Source: Symbiodinium natans
Taxonomy: Eukaryota; Sar; Dinophyceae; Suessiales; Symbiodiniaceae
Length of the DNA: 64,000 nucleotides
Assembly (NCBI GenBank): GCA_905221605.1
Contig: CAJNDS010000668.1
Coordinates: 1,085,055 to 1,149,054, forward strand
Direction of reading: 5' to 3'
The position numbers and the translations under genes are program-made. Under the pieces are notes generated by a model. The model ran no database searches and was not told where the DNA came from. It saw only the letters and a program-made list of their open reading frames with translations. How positions within the stretch are numbered: position 1 is the stretch's first letter; every line of letters starts with the position of its first letter. Positions 1-8,890 of this stretch are shown one piece after another.

Positions 1-96
1 CGAAACCTCCGGGCCCGATAAACCCTGGGGGTCCAAGCGAACCCTAAATGAAAAACTGAAAGCCTAAACCCTGAACCTTCTGAACCCCGAACTAAC

Positions 97-200
97 CAGC
101 TTTCTGCATAGCCAGGGACAACGTCCCGTCACCCGGGTGGTCGCAGCGAGCGTCTTCCGAGCCACACATCTTGCAAACCTTCGGCGACCCCAGCGATTGA
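97..200 (-). CDS. Predicted exon, Cys-rich piece of unknown protein
   Basis: The minus strand is open and protein-like, including VCKMCGSEDARCDHPGDG with a CxxC pair and a third Cys. The exon would end in GCTG followed by a GTTAG donor. A possible acceptor is the CCTAG just upstream, so the start is uncertain. The island is flanked by C-rich telomere-like repeats on the left and TTTAGGG on the right, as most exon islands here are. The family is not recognised. The exon assignment is inference from frame and splice-like borders. Confidence 0.4.
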
Positions 201-548
201 TGTTTAGGGTCTAGGTTAGTTTAGGGGACAAGATCCAAACCCTAAACCCGAAACCCGAAACCCTAAACCCTAAACCCAAACGGCCAGAGAATCGGAAGAA
301 CATCTGGGGGGGACGAAGCTCTGCAACCAACCCTCCAAGCCCTAAAGCCCCAACTAGACCCCATACAGTACGCACCCGAAGCTCCCAAGCCCCAAACCCC
401 TAAACCCTGCGGCAAACGCCTAAAGCCCTCAACCCCTATACGTCCTAAAGCCTTAAAGCCTACGGTTCTGAAACCCAAAAGGCCGACACCCTGCAGCAAA
501 CACCCAAAGCCATAAACTAAACCCAAAAGCGCATCGAAGCTCGAAAGC

Positions 549-636
549 CCTAAACCCTAAACCCTAAACCCTAAACCCTAACCGCTAACCCCTAAACCCT
601 AAACCCTAAACCCTAAACCCTAAACCCTAAACCTAC
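549..636 (-). repeat. Interstitial telomeric array (CCCTAAA on plus)
   Basis: Near-perfect CCCTAAA repeats with a few variants (CCGCTAA). On the minus strand this reads TTTAGGG and directly follows the exon at 637-721, whose putative donor is GTAGGTTTAGGG. Confidence 0.9.
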
Positions 637-721
637 CAAAGCCCAAACACTTCTGGGGCCCCGGTGCTTTGTGAGGACCGCTCAGCCATGCCTCCATAAC
701 CGAGCAAAACCTTCGCCGGGT
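637..721 (-). CDS. Predicted exon, unknown protein
   Basis: Bounded by CTACAG on the acceptor side and TTTG|GTAGG on the donor side. Read in the phase set by the exon at 969-1007 it encodes PAKVLLGYGGMAERSSQST and continues open to the donor. A second frame is also open, so the phase rests on the link to 969-1007. That exon ends with one base and this one would begin with two. No family is recognised. Confidence 0.5.
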
Positions 722-968
722 CTGTAGGGCTCTAGGGCTCTAGGCCTTCAAGGTTTCGGGTTTAGGGTTTAGGGTTTAGGGTTTAGGTCTGCAGGGTTTA
801 GGGCTTCAGGGTTTAGGGCTTTGGGCTGGAAGGTTTCGGGTGATCAGGGCTTTAAGGCTGCATGTTTATTCTCTACTGGATTTGGGGCCCTAAACCCTAA
901 AGCCTAAACCCTAAACCCTAAACCCTAACAGGGCCGATAGGTTCCCAGAGACTCCTATGGCCCTTTAC

Positions 969-1007
969 CGCGGACTTGTCCTGACATCAGCTTCCGGAGC
1001 AAAAGCC
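969..1007 (-). CDS. Predicted 39-nt micro-exon
   Basis: Acceptor AACCCAG|GG and donor CGCG|GTAAAG on the minus strand enclose LLLRKLMSGQVR. The phase (2 nt in, 1 nt out) fits the downstream exon 637-721. Such short exons are plausible in dinoflagellate genes. By itself this is weak evidence. Confidence 0.4.
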
Positions 1008-1027
1008 CTGGGTTCAGGCTTCGGGCG

Positions 1028-1082
1028 TTTAGGGTTTAGGGTTTAGGTTCTGGTATGGAGGCTAGGGTTTAGGGTTTAGGGT

Positions 1083-1135
<53 letters not shown>

Positions 1136-1141
1136 GGTTTA
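1028..1141 (+). repeat. TTTAGGG array passing into a TTGAGGG array
   Basis: Telomere-type repeats followed by about eight tandem copies of the variant TTGAGGG (from about 1081), then TTTAGGG again. The homogeneous variant block shows local amplification of a mutated unit. Confidence 0.9.
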
Positions 1142-1284
1142 GGGCTAGGGCTTTTTCAGGAATTTAGATTTGAAGGCTTAACGCTTAGAAGGGGTTGGGG
1201 CCCTTAGTGTTTTTCAGGGCTTGATCGGGCGATGGGCTTATTGGGCTTTCCTGCGGCCAGGAAATTTATGGCTGCCCGAGGTTG

Positions 1285-1436
1285 GTTTAGGGTTTAGGGT
1301 TTAGGGTTTAGGGTTTAGGGTTTAGGGTTTAGGGTTTAGGGTTTAGGGTTTAGGGTTTAGGGTTTAGGGTTTAGGGTTTAGGGTTTAGGGCTTAGGGCTT
1401 AGGGCTTAGGGCTTAGGGCTTAGGGCTTAGGGTTTA
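1285..1436 (+). repeat. Long TTTAGGG array with CTTAGGG sub-block
   Basis: About sixteen tandem TTTAGGG units, then about six CTTAGGG units. No gene is seen from about 1020 to 1720 apart from these repeats. Confidence 0.95.
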
Positions 1437-1724
1437 TAAGGGCTTATGGTTTAGAAATTCAAGAGGTTGCCCTTACAGCGTAGCCGCGACAATGCGAAGC
1501 CCTTTCTAAAAAGAGGGAGTCGCCGCAGGGCATCCGTATTCTAGTAACAGGCTTGTGCAATCAGGCCAAAAACCCCAAAAGCCGAAACCCAATACACCAC
1601 AATAAACCCTAAACCCTAAACCCTTAAACCCCAAAACCCTTAAACCCCCCGGAACCCCCTCAACCCCAAACCCCCTAAACCCCCAAAAGCCCTATAAGCC
1701 GTATAGCGCAGAACTTGAAATTAA

Positions 1725-1860
1725 TTCAACATACCCAACCCCATACCCCTTGACCTTTAAAAGGATAATTACCCCTTGACCTTTAAAAGGAGAATCGAAA
1801 GGAAGGATTTTACCATACCCTTAATGTATCTTAAGGGGTATGCCCAAGGGGTATGTTGAA
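1725..1860. mobile_element. Foldback element, TIR TTCAACATACCC
   Basis: The left end TTCAACATACCC and an inner CATACCCCTTGA are matched inverted at the right end (GGGTATGTTGAA preceded by AAGGGGTATG). The interior carries a 20-bp direct repeat around ACCCCTTGACCTTTAAAAGG. This is a single-copy MITE-like palindrome. I see no GT/AG ends that would make it an intron. Confidence 0.7.
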
Positions 1861-2167
1861 CATTTCTGTTGCTGTACTAGAAGCCCTTAAAACCCCAAAC
1901 CGAATGAGCTCTGTATCAGCCCTCAGGCTCCCAAAGCCCTCGAAACCCCTAAACCCTGCACCCTCAGACCTCCACCCAAAACCCCATAAACCCTCTCAAC
2001 CCACTGAGCACTATAGACCCCTAAACCCTAAAAGCCCTAAAAGCCCTAAACCATAAACCCTAAACCCTATAAGCCCTAAACCTCGACTTAAACCCTATAC
2101 GCCCTAAAGCCTGTTTTTTGGGGGGCTCTGGGTCTGGGTAGCCCAGCAACCAGACTACCATAAGGGG

Positions 2168-2320
2168 TTGGGGTTTAGGGCTTTTAGGGTTTAGGGTTTT
2201 TAGAGTTTAGCGTTTTTAGGGTTTAGGGTTGAGGGTTTAGGGTTTAGGGCTTAGGGCTTAGGGCTTAGGGTTTAGGGTTTAGGGTTTAGGGTTTAGGGCC
2301 TGGGGTTTAGGGTTCAGGGT
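2168..2320 (+). repeat. Degenerate TTTAGGG array
   Basis: TTTAGGG with TTTTAGGG, CTTAGGG and TTGAGGG variants. The stretch 1870-2830 holds only such repeats in both orientations plus short islands (for example 2330-2420) in which both strands are open. I make no gene call there. Confidence 0.85.
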
Positions 2321-2837
2321 CGGCGGTTGCCTCTTTGGGGCGTTGGTTGTGGCTGCAGGGAAGCCTGGAAGCAAAAACAGTGCAGAAGGGAAGCACCAGG
2401 GGCCTGGCAAACCCCTTAAAGACCCTAAGCTCTTAGAAACTGCGAACCCTAAGACCCTAGACCCTTAACCCTTAGCCCTACACCCTTAACCCTAAACCCT
2501 TCATCCTTAACTAAGACCCTAGACCCTAGACCCTCAACCCTTAACCCTAAACCCTGAACCCGAATTTTCGGAACATCCAAATGCTGTGCTTTAGGGTGTA
2601 GGGTACGTGATCCTGCTGGGGGCATGTGTATGGCTGAGTTTACCAGGATGTGTGGATTTAAGGTGTAGGGTTCGGGTTTAGGGACTTTTTTCTAGGGCCT
2701 GTAGAGAGCAGTATGATGAGTCAGGGTCCCTTCGAGGGGATTCTAATGACGTTCCAGAGGGGGTCCGAACCCTGAACCCTGAAACATAAACCCTAAACCC
2801 TGAACCCTTGGCGCCTTCCTCACAGAACCTAACTACT

Positions 2838-2923
2838 TCAGCCGTCCGCTGTCGAAACTCTTGGGAAAAGCTGCGGAGCCGTCGGTCGAAGGATGCAGAG
2901 TTCAGGGTTTACCTGGGACTTTA
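2838..2923 (-). CDS. Predicted (possibly last) exon, unknown protein
   Basis: Directly after a foldback intron-like element (2924-3050) the minus strand reads KSQVNPELCILRPTAPQL and on to a TGA at 2838-2840. It is tempting to call it the 3' end of the gene whose exons lie at 3785-6206, but the link is not shown. The plus strand of this island is also open, so strand is uncertain. Confidence 0.35.
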
Positions 2924-3050
2924 CTTCGAGGTTCATGGGACTTCATAACCACTTTGATCTGGGCTTATAAGCCTACTTATACTATAAGGCCCTTTAGGGG
3001 TATTAAAAGTGGGGTTATAAGTAGAGTTATACTTGGTTAGTCCCATGAAC
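2924..3050 (-). mobile_element. Foldback element, family 1 (CTTGGAGGTTCATGGG ends)
   Basis: Inverted ends TACTTSGAGGTTCATGGGACT and AGTCCCATGAACCTCCAAGTA surround a partly self-complementary interior. Read on the minus strand it starts GTTCATGGG and ends CCTCGAAG, so it has GT...AG borders like the copy at 20409-20549, where removal keeps a reading frame. Confidence 0.7.
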
Positions 3051-3372
3051 CTCCAAGTATATACCTACAGTTTAGTAGTAGCTACCCTTGATTCGTAGGC
3101 ATGACCCATAAACACGGTATGTAAAGAAGGTCCCAGGTAGGATTTAGGGTTTCGGGTTTAGGGTTCCGAAACCACGCAAACGCTAATCTTCTAACCTCCC
3201 TCCCCCCAAAAATGCAACGGGTAATATAGGGGCCTGCATAATTTGAATAGGGTTTGGGGGTGATATCTTTTTTGTACAATTGTGTCGAGACCACAAGGGA
3301 CTATCATTTGCCAATATTCTGACCCCTATGTTGCCCAAGAAAATGGATTCAACGGACTAGTTCGACTACTAC

Positions 3373-3531
3373 TTGGAGATTCATGGGACTTAATAACCAC
3401 TTATAACTGGGCTTATAACCCTACTTATAATTGGGATAAGCCCTATAAGGCCCTTTAGGGGTATTAACAGTAGGGTTATGAGTACAGTTATGATTGGTTA
3501 TTAAGTCCCATGAACCACCAAGTACCCCTAA
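3373..3531. mobile_element. Foldback element, family 1
   Basis: TACTTGGAGATTCATGGGAC at the left and GTCCCATGAACCACCAAGTA at the right. The sequences inside (CTTATAACTGGGCTTATAACC and its inverse) extend the stem far into the element. This is one of the longest palindromes of the family. A third, diverged copy lies at about 3555-3668. Confidence 0.75.
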
Positions 3532-3784
3532 ACCTGCCCTGAACCCATTTCGGCGCTTGGAGGTTCATTTGGGTAGCTACAAGGAGGGCTTTCAGTATAG
3601 TAACCATTCTTCGACCCTATTTGGGTTTTTAGAACCCTACTGATCACTGCCCCTGAACCTCCAAGCATGAGACCCCTCATTTAGAACAGCCCCTCAACCC
3701 GAAACAGACCCCAAACCCTGCAGGGCTTGGAACCCTAAACCCCCAATCCTGGAATCCTAGCGCGTGCCGAACCCTCGAGCTTAC

Positions 3785-3851
3785 ATCCGAAATCCCGGAT
3801 ACGTGGCGGTCGTGTCTTTTCAGCTTGCTGAGTACAGGAGCCCCTGTATAC
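3785..3851 (-). CDS. Predicted exon 8 of gene A, unknown protein
   Basis: CTTCAG acceptor and GGAT|GTAAGC donor, a strong consensus. The exon encodes YTGAPVLSKLKRHDRHVSG followed by ISD. It begins with one base that completes the codon left by exon 3986-4063, and it ends on a codon boundary. It is the most downstream member of an eight-exon, phase-consistent chain. The protein family is not recognised. Confidence 0.55.
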
Positions 3852-3985
3852 CTGAAGGAATCGTCTTTCAATTGCAGTGAGAACCCCCAATATTGTTCAA
3901 AGAGAATCCTTAAGCAAGGGGTACAGGACTTACTTTGTGCAGCAACTAAAGCTTAAAGGGATCCAAACCACCTCAAAGAGCCAAC

Positions 3986-4063
3986 CCTAGTGTCGTAAGT
4001 CGGGCGGTGGCGGGCCGGAGCGGTGGCGTTCCCAAAAAGACTTTATTGAAGCGAACGACTTCC
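3986..4063 (-). CDS. Predicted exon 7 of gene A, unknown protein
   Basis: TTAGCAG acceptor and CTAGG|GTTGGC donor. The frame forced by the preceding exon (which ends in two bases) is open and reads EVVRFNKVFLGTPPLRPAT. The two other frames contain a stop or give less natural protein. Length 78 nt, with two bases carried into the next exon. Confidence 0.55.
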
Positions 4064-4172
4064 CTGCTAAGAAAAAAGGAACCTAGTACTTCATATTTAA
4101 GGAATATGAAACCTAAACCCCGAGGGCCCTACACCCCAAAAGCCAAAAGGCCAATCGTGTTTGGGGCCTTAC

Positions 4173-4216
4173 AAAGCTGAGGGTTCAGAAGCTTCAACAC
4201 AGATCTGCCCCACGAC
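4173..4216 (-). CDS. Predicted exon 6 of gene A, unknown protein
   Basis: CCTAAG acceptor and GCTTT|GTAAGG donor. The 44-nt exon starts on a codon boundary, as required by the upstream exon, and encodes VVGQICVEASEPSA plus two bases. Intron 6 (4064-4172) is a short GTAAGG...GCAG intron with few telomere motifs. Confidence 0.55.
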
Positions 4217-4346
4217 CTTAGGGGTTTTTGGTTTTGGGGTTTAGGGCAAACCCTATTCCCCAGATGGAGGCCCAAAACCCTAAAGCATGGGTCTTGAGCT
4301 CCTATAAAGACCCTAAACCCTAAACCCTAAACCCTAAACCCTAAAC

Positions 4347-4420
4347 CTCAAGAACAGAGTAGCCTCGAGTGTGGCACCCAGATCCGGTTCGGGCTCCGCC
4401 TTCGCTGGCCTCAACGAAGT
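4347..4420 (-). CDS. Predicted exon 5 of gene A, unknown protein
   Basis: GCTGAG acceptor. The donor is TTGAG|GTTTAGGG, where the intron begins inside a telomere array. The frame required by exon 4953-5063 is open throughout and reads FVEASEGGARTGSGCHTRGY then SVLE. Another frame (AETSLRPAKAEPEPDLGAT) is also open, so the choice rests on phase. Confidence 0.55.
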
Positions 4421-4437
4421 CTCAGCCAAGAATCCCG

Positions 4438-4522
4438 GGTTTAGGGTTTAGGGTTTAGGGTTTAGGGTTTAGGGTTTAGGGTTTAGGGTTTAGGGTTTAG
4501 GGTTTAGGGTTTAGGGTTTAGC
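4438..4522 (+). repeat. Perfect TTTAGGG array inside intron 4 of gene A
   Basis: Twelve or so perfect TTTAGGG units on plus, which read CCCTAAA in the transcribed minus direction, close to the 3' end of the proposed intron 4421-4952. Confidence 0.95.
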
Positions 4523-4535
4523 TGACCGAAAACTT

Positions 4536-4661
4536 GGGATGTACCCCCTCATACTAACAGTCCTTCATAGTTTAGGGCATAGGGTTACAGTCCTTAATAG
4601 GGATGGTCGTACCCCCTACTAGAAATCCTATTAAGGACTGTTAGTATAGGGGGGAATATCC
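4536..4661. mobile_element. Foldback element, family 4 (GGGATGTACCCCC ends)
   Basis: The left end GGGATGTACCCCCTCATACT pairs with the right end AGTATAGGGGGGAATATCCC. CTAACAGTCCTT is repeated inverted inside. A second copy with the same ends is at 31067-31160. It lies inside proposed intron 4421-4952. Confidence 0.7.
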
Positions 4662-4816
4662 CAACCCTACACCCAACTAAACCCAACCAGCTAAACGTTT
4701 AGGGTTAAACCCTAAGCCCTAAGCCCTAAGCCCTAAACCCTAAACCCTGGGGGGGTAGGGTCTCGGGATGAGGCATTCGGGTTTGGGATGTGGGGGCGAG
4801 AAAAAAAGGCTTCGGT

Positions 4817-4890
4817 TTCTACTATTTGCTTAAGAACCCCAAAAGAAAGGAAAAACACATAGTCCTCGAATCACCCTTATAGGAAAGAAC
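4817..4890. mobile_element. Truncated foldback element, family 3
   Basis: It begins CTACTATTTGCTTAAGAACC like the complete copies at 9893-10020 and 40568-40677. The right half is replaced by CCCTAAA repeats, so a telomere array has invaded or truncated it. Confidence 0.55.
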
Positions 4891-4952
4891 CTAAACCCAA
4901 AACCCTAAACCCTAAACCCCAAACCCCAAACCCCGAACCCCGAACCCTACAC

Positions 4953-5063
4953 CGTTCTGAAGCAAACGGGCGTAAGGTTTAAAGAGCTTGCATTCGAGCT
5001 GTTCAGGTCGCGTGGTCTTCCTTACCCCCCAAATACAGACCTCGACATTCTCGGATACGCACC
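4953..5063 (-). CDS. Predicted exon 4 of gene A, unknown protein
   Basis: The acceptor is formed by a telomere repeat (GTTTAG|GG) and the donor is AACG|GTGTAGG. The 111-nt exon reads CVSENVEVCIWGVRKTTRPE and then QLECKLFKPYARLLQN. It takes two bases to complete the codon of exon 5168-5222 and leaves one. The plus strand is also open here. Splice borders and phase favour minus. Confidence 0.6.
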
Positions 5064-5167
5064 CTAAACCCTAAACCCTAAACCCTAAACCCTAAACCCT
5101 AAACCCTAAACCCTAAACCCTAAACCCTAAACCCTAATCCGAAGGGTAAAGGGTACCACTGGGCTAC
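5064..5167 (-). other. Proposed 104-bp intron made mostly of telomere repeat
   Basis: On the minus strand it starts GTAGCCC and ends with eleven or so TTTAGGG units, the last of which provides the TAG acceptor. About 80 of 104 bases are telomere repeat. Both flanking exons stay in frame when it is removed. This is inference; no transcript is available. Confidence 0.55.
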
Positions 5168-5222
5168 CATGAGCCCCAGGCCAAGGCTGCGGCTGAGACT
5201 CCACTGTGTCCAGGGGCTCCGG
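5168..5222 (-). CDS. Predicted exon 3 of gene A, unknown protein
   Basis: TGCCTCAG acceptor and CATG|GTAGCC donor. It encodes PEPLDTVESQPQPWPGAH, a Pro/Gln-rich linker-like piece, starting on a codon boundary and leaving one base. The upstream intron 5223-5606 begins GTTTAGG and contains a TTTAGGG array near its 5' end and CCCTAAA near its 3' end (minus-strand sense). Confidence 0.6.
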
Positions 5223-5507
5223 CTGAGGCAAAGGCGACAAGAAGGTTAGGGTCCAGGGTTTAGGGTTTAGGGTTTAGGGTTTAGGGTTTAGGGGGTGAGG
5301 GTTCAGGATTCAGGGTTTTAGGGTTGAGGGCTTAGGGTTGTTTCGGCTCGTGGTTCGCGTATGAGCTTCAGGAGGCCGGCTAGACTGGCAAATTCCCATA
5401 TGTGCGCCCTATGAACCCTAAACCCTGGACCCTGGACCCTGAACCCTAAACCCTGAACCCTGGATCCTGAACGTCTAGGGGGTTGACCCTACACGCCCAA
5501 CCCTAAA

Positions 5508-5589
5508 CCCTAAACCCTAAACCCTAAACCCTAAACCCTAAACCCTAAACCCTAAACCCTAAACCCTAAACCCTAAACCCTAAACCCTG
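5508..5589 (-). repeat. Perfect telomeric array within intron 2 of gene A
   Basis: About eleven perfect CCCTAAA units on plus, TTTAGGG in the sense of transcription, near the start of the proposed intron 5223-5606. Confidence 0.95.
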
Positions 5590-5606
5590 AAGCCTAGCAC
5601 CTAAAC

Positions 5607-5648
5607 TTGGCGGCTTCCACTGAGGGGGCCTCTGACACACCCTGTCAC
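5607..5648 (-). CDS. Predicted exon 2 of gene A (42 nt)
   Basis: ATTGCAG acceptor and CGCCAA|GTTTAGG donor, so the intron starts with a telomere-like unit. It encodes exactly 14 codons, VTGCVRGPLSGSRQ, in phase 0 with both neighbours. Confidence 0.55.
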
Positions 5649-6150
5649 CTGCAATTTAGGGTTTAGGGTTTGGGGTTTAGGGTTTGGGTTTAGGGTTTAG
5701 GGTTAGAAATTTAGGGTTTAGGGTTTAGGGTTAGAAGTTTAGGGTTTAGGGTTTGGGGCTTGAAACCCGGGGAAGCCCCAAACCTGAAGCTCCAAAACCC
5801 TTAAACCCTAAACCCGGAAGCCCCAAAACCCTTAAACCCCGAACCCTATTCCTTCATAAAAGGGGTTTTTTGAGACAACCCTTAAGGCCTGAACCCTATT
5901 CCTTAGCTCAGGGGGCGTAAAAACCTCTGGAGCCCGAACCCCGTTCCTGAATAAAGGCGTTGTAAGGGCTAACCCTAAACCCTAAACCCTAGACCCTAAA
6001 CCCTAAACCCTAAACCCTAGACCCTAAACCTTAAACCCTAAACCCCCATTACTTAATAAGCAAGCTGTAAGGCATGGTAAAGGCTCTTTGGGTTTTCCAA
6101 CCCTAAACCCTAAACCCTAAACCCTAAACCCTAAACCCTAAACCCTAAAC

Positions 6151-6206
6151 CTGTAAGGAAAGAGCCCGTCGGCCGATGCCAGCGATCTTGGGGACAACTG
6201 GCCGAC
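6151..6206 (-). CDS. Predicted exon 1 (first recognised) of gene A
   Basis: CACCAG acceptor and TTACAG|GTTTAGG donor. The donor is the first base pair of a CCCTAAA/TTTAGGG array. The frame that fits the next exon reads RPVVPKIAGIGRRALSLQ after two leading bases. Intron 5649-6150 (502 bp) has TTTAGGG-sense repeats near its 5' end and the complementary sense near its 3' end, so its ends could pair. Confidence 0.6.
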
Positions 6207-6298
6207 CTGGTGCAGGGTTTGGGGTTTAGGGTTTGGTGTTTAGGGTTTAGGGTTTGGGGTTCAGGGTTAAGGGGGTGGAAGGGTTTAGGGTTTAGGGT

Positions 6299-6520
6299 TT
6301 AGGGTTTGGGGTTAGGTTTTGGGGAGTTTGGGGGGGAGGGGGGGGGGAGGGTTGGGGGTTGTGAGGGTTTCTTGGGGGGGTGGGGTTTTAGGGGTTTTGG
6401 GGGCTTTTTGTGGGGTTTAAGGGTTCTTAGGGTTTTAGGAGTTTTAGGGGCTTTAGTTGTTTTAGGGGTTGAAAGGGCGTTAGGGGCTTTAGGGGTTTTA
6501 AGGTTCACGGGTAGGTAGAA
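6299..6520 (+). repeat. G-rich degenerate telomere-like tract
   Basis: GGGGGTTT/TTTTAGGGG-like units decaying into poly-G/T. Both strands are open over about 70 codons only because of the low complexity, so no gene is called. Confidence 0.8.
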
Positions 6521-6818
6521 GTAGGGCCTTAACTATGGCAATTTTAACCCTGTTCAGGCTGCTTTTGATATAGCTACCCATGAAACTCCAAGTAAGGTTG
6601 GGGGTCTGGGGGTTTAAGGGTTTAGGGGGTTTAGGGTTTAGGGAGCTTAGGGAGTTGTAGGACTCCAGGGTGGTGTCGGCGTGCTAAAACAACGCAAGAA
6701 TAGACGGAGTAGAAACGTGACTTAGGGTGTAAGGTTTCGGGTTTAGGGTCTGGGGTTTAACGTACGTATGTTAGGGGTGATCTAGTGCTTTGGGTTTAGC
6801 GTGCTGGGTGTAAGTATC

Positions 6819-7028
6819 GCAGTTGCTCGTGCAGCTTGTTGGGATCGGAGCTGCCATGGACACTGGCCATGAGGAAGAAGGCGTGCGGATAATTGGAGCC
6901 GATGGCGCTGCCCGTACTGGTCTCGAGGCAGCTGGCCGCCCGGGGGTCAATGCGGATCACCTTGTGATACGTTGCGTCGCGACGGGATTGGGACCCAATG
7001 GGCTCGTCGTCCAGAAACGAGGAAGCGC
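6819..7028 (-). CDS. Predicted 210-nt exon, unknown protein
   Basis: The acceptor is ATTCCAG|GC. The proposed donor is CTGC|GATACT, a GA donor of the sort known in dinoflagellates. It encodes ASSFLDDEPIGSQSRR early on and HAFFLMASVHGSSDPNKLHE near its end, with codon use like a real gene. With these borders it leaves one base, matching the two-base start of exon 6151-6206, so it may belong to gene A. The plus strand is also open but gives a poorer protein. Confidence 0.5.
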
Positions 7029-7205
7029 CTGGAATCTTCATGAGGTTTTGAGGTTTAGTACAATTATAATTGGTTAGTAAGTACCATGAACCTCCAAGTA
7101 GGGGGGTCTAGGCCCAGCACCCTCTACAGTGAACCCCTTGAAAGTTCCCCTAAAAACAGCTACTGTTTAGGTTTTAGGGTTTAGGGAATTATGGCCCATG
7201 GACCT

Positions 7206-7258
7206 CAAGGGGGTCTTTGAAGGTCTGGATCGTTTCACGGACTACCAAGTGCCTCAAC
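7206..7258 (-). CDS. Possible exon, unknown protein
   Basis: The minus strand reads ALRHLVVRETIQTFKDPLE up to GAG|GTCCAT, a possible donor. The acceptor is unclear. It lies upstream of exon 6819-7028 on the same strand, but phase does not settle the link. Confidence 0.3.
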
Positions 7259-7349
7259 GCCATCGCTAACCCGCTCCCCTTCCCGCCAAACAGAAAGATG
7301 CAACACTTTTGGCTGGTTCGTAGGGAAATGTAGGAGTAAAAAACCACTG

Positions 7350-7425
7350 ATGCTGATGATGATGATGATGATGATGACGATGACGATGATATGATGACGA
7401 TGCTGCTGCCGATGATGGCGACGAC
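7350..7425. repeat. GAT/GAC trinucleotide microsatellite
   Basis: ATGATGATG runs with GACGATGAC interruptions. They create Ser- or His-rich open frames on the minus strand that I regard as chance. Confidence 0.9.
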
Positions 7426-7632
7426 GACTGCTTGTGCGAGTATGATGGTTTGATGGTGATGACTATGTGTGACCATTGTGCTTGTTTTTTGAACATTTTG
7501 CCTATCAGGTGCCCCAAATCGCTATTTAGTATGGTTTTTGGGTACCGAATTCCACAATAATACTACAGATGGACCCTCTGGGTAATGCTACTCCATACTA
7601 CTCCGTGCCTCCACATTCCCTTAAGTACCCTC

Positions 7633-7912
7633 ATATGGTTATAAGTGCAGTTAAAAGGAAATTAGAATTTGTTAGTAAGTAGCATGAACCTGCAAGTACT
7701 CTAACCAAAGACTCCGCCTGCCCTCGCTGGCACAAACTCCTTGGGGAGCTCCTGTGCCCGTGGCATTCGTTTTTTCAGCACAATGTGGGGGGGGGGGGAA
7801 GTAAATGGGGGGGGTAGATAGACCTAGGGCTATAGGTATGGTAACTATAGTTATGACCTATTTAGGGTGTTTTTTTACCCTACTTCTAACTACCCATGAA
7901 CCTCCAAGTAGC
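7633..7912. repeat. Partial family-1 foldback ends
   Basis: Two right-end fragments (AGCATGAACCTGCAAGTA near 7681 and CCCATGAACCTCCAAGTA near 7894) without complete left partners. A similar solo end is at about 7055-7099. Confidence 0.5.
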
Positions 7913-7968
7913 GTTGCCTACCATACATCCTAGCGCCCTAGCCTCATCTCTCACAACTTCACCGTCAG

Positions 7969-8037
7969 GGGAAGTCTACGACCCTTGAGGCCCTCCACCC
8001 TAAAGACTACGAATCGGGCCGTGCTGCCATTTTCGAG
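7969..8037 (+). CDS. Possible exon (plus strand), unknown protein
   Basis: ACCGTCAG acceptor and TTCGAG|GTAACA donor enclose exactly 23 codons reading GKSTTLEALHPKDYESGRAA then IFE. The minus strand also has a possible TTTAG...GTGAAG exon here, so strand is unsure. Almost all other coding signal is on minus, which lowers confidence. Confidence 0.35.
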
Positions 8038-8206
8038 GTAACATGTCGGGCATTTAGGGCTTAGGGCCAGGGTCAGGATTAATTAAGGTGTAGGATGAGA
8101 GACCAAGTGAGAAAATGCCTTAACTTCTATACGGGTCGTGACAATGCACCTTAGCTAAGGAACGCTGGGCTCTCTGGGTGGTACCTCGGCTTGCCACGAG
8201 GCTTAC

Positions 8207-8229
8207 CCTGCTGCGTCTTGATGAGCATC
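8207..8229 (-). CDS. Possible 23-nt micro-exon
   Basis: GGTTAG|GATG start and CAGG|GTAAGC donor flank MLIKTQQ. Splice consensus is good on both sides but the length gives little coding evidence. Confidence 0.3.
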
Positions 8230-8519
8230 CTAACCCGAAACCCTGAAACCACTACGTCACGCACTGCAGCCCAAACCCCCACGCGCCCCCTGACACTTGA
8301 AGCGGTGAACTTCACCTGGAGCCCTGGAGCACAAACCCGAAAACCTTAAAATGACGTGAAGCCCTGAGCCCTGATCCCAGCCCCGTGATTTTCAGATGGC
8401 CTGAACCCCCGCCTGGACCAAAACTTCAAACTACTCAATCTTGCGGGGCTGGGGTTTCAGGTCTCGGGGCTCGGTCAACATGTGTGCCTTGTGCTTTCGG
8501 GGCCCTAAACCCTAAACCC

Positions 8520-8609
8520 TCAAATCCACTGCAGACGGCCGGGCTCCGGCTGCATCACCGTCTCGTCGATGTCCGGTTCTGGCGGGCCAGATTCCTCCAA
8601 CAACGTCAT
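8520..8609 (-). CDS. Predicted coding piece, acidic/proline-rich
   Basis: An ATG at 8607-8609 opens MTLLEESGPPEPDIDETVMQ and continues to a TGA at 8520-8522, which is immediately followed by GGGTTTAGGG. A GA donor just before the stop is possible. The piece is protein-like but the family is unknown. Confidence 0.45.
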   Translation of the reverse strand: MTLLEESGPPEPDIDETVMQPEPGRLQWI

Positions 8610-8807
8610 GGGTTAGGGGAATCTAAACTCTATACACCTTATAGGCCCTGATAAATTAAACCCGATATTCTGCAGCATTCAAAGGATAGACCTGCTGACA
8701 ACCATATCTTCTAAACTCTACACACCCTGTGAAGCCTTCACCGCCTTATAATTCTAAACCTTCTAAAAACACACCGTCTGAAAACCTTCTAAGCCCTAAG
8801 CCCTAGC

Positions 8808-8872
8808 CCCTTCCGCGTCTTGAACGACTCGCAGCAGGGGGCTTCGCGCCTTGAGCCGTTTATCCATAACCC
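8808..8872 (-). CDS. Possible exon, unknown protein
   Basis: The minus strand reads WINGSRREAPCCESFKTRKG without a stop. No convincing splice borders were found. Confidence 0.3.
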
Positions 8873-8890
8873 CAACGTATGGTAGATGTC

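Noticed and set aside
1-1440. True chromosome end
   Set aside because: Arrays at the left edge are short, in both orientations and interrupted by unique DNA; the same pattern continues through the whole window.
4951-5067. Plus-strand exon reading TVLKQTGVRFKELAFEL
   Set aside because: Open and protein-like, but there is no acceptor, and the minus strand has both splice borders and phase agreement with neighbours.
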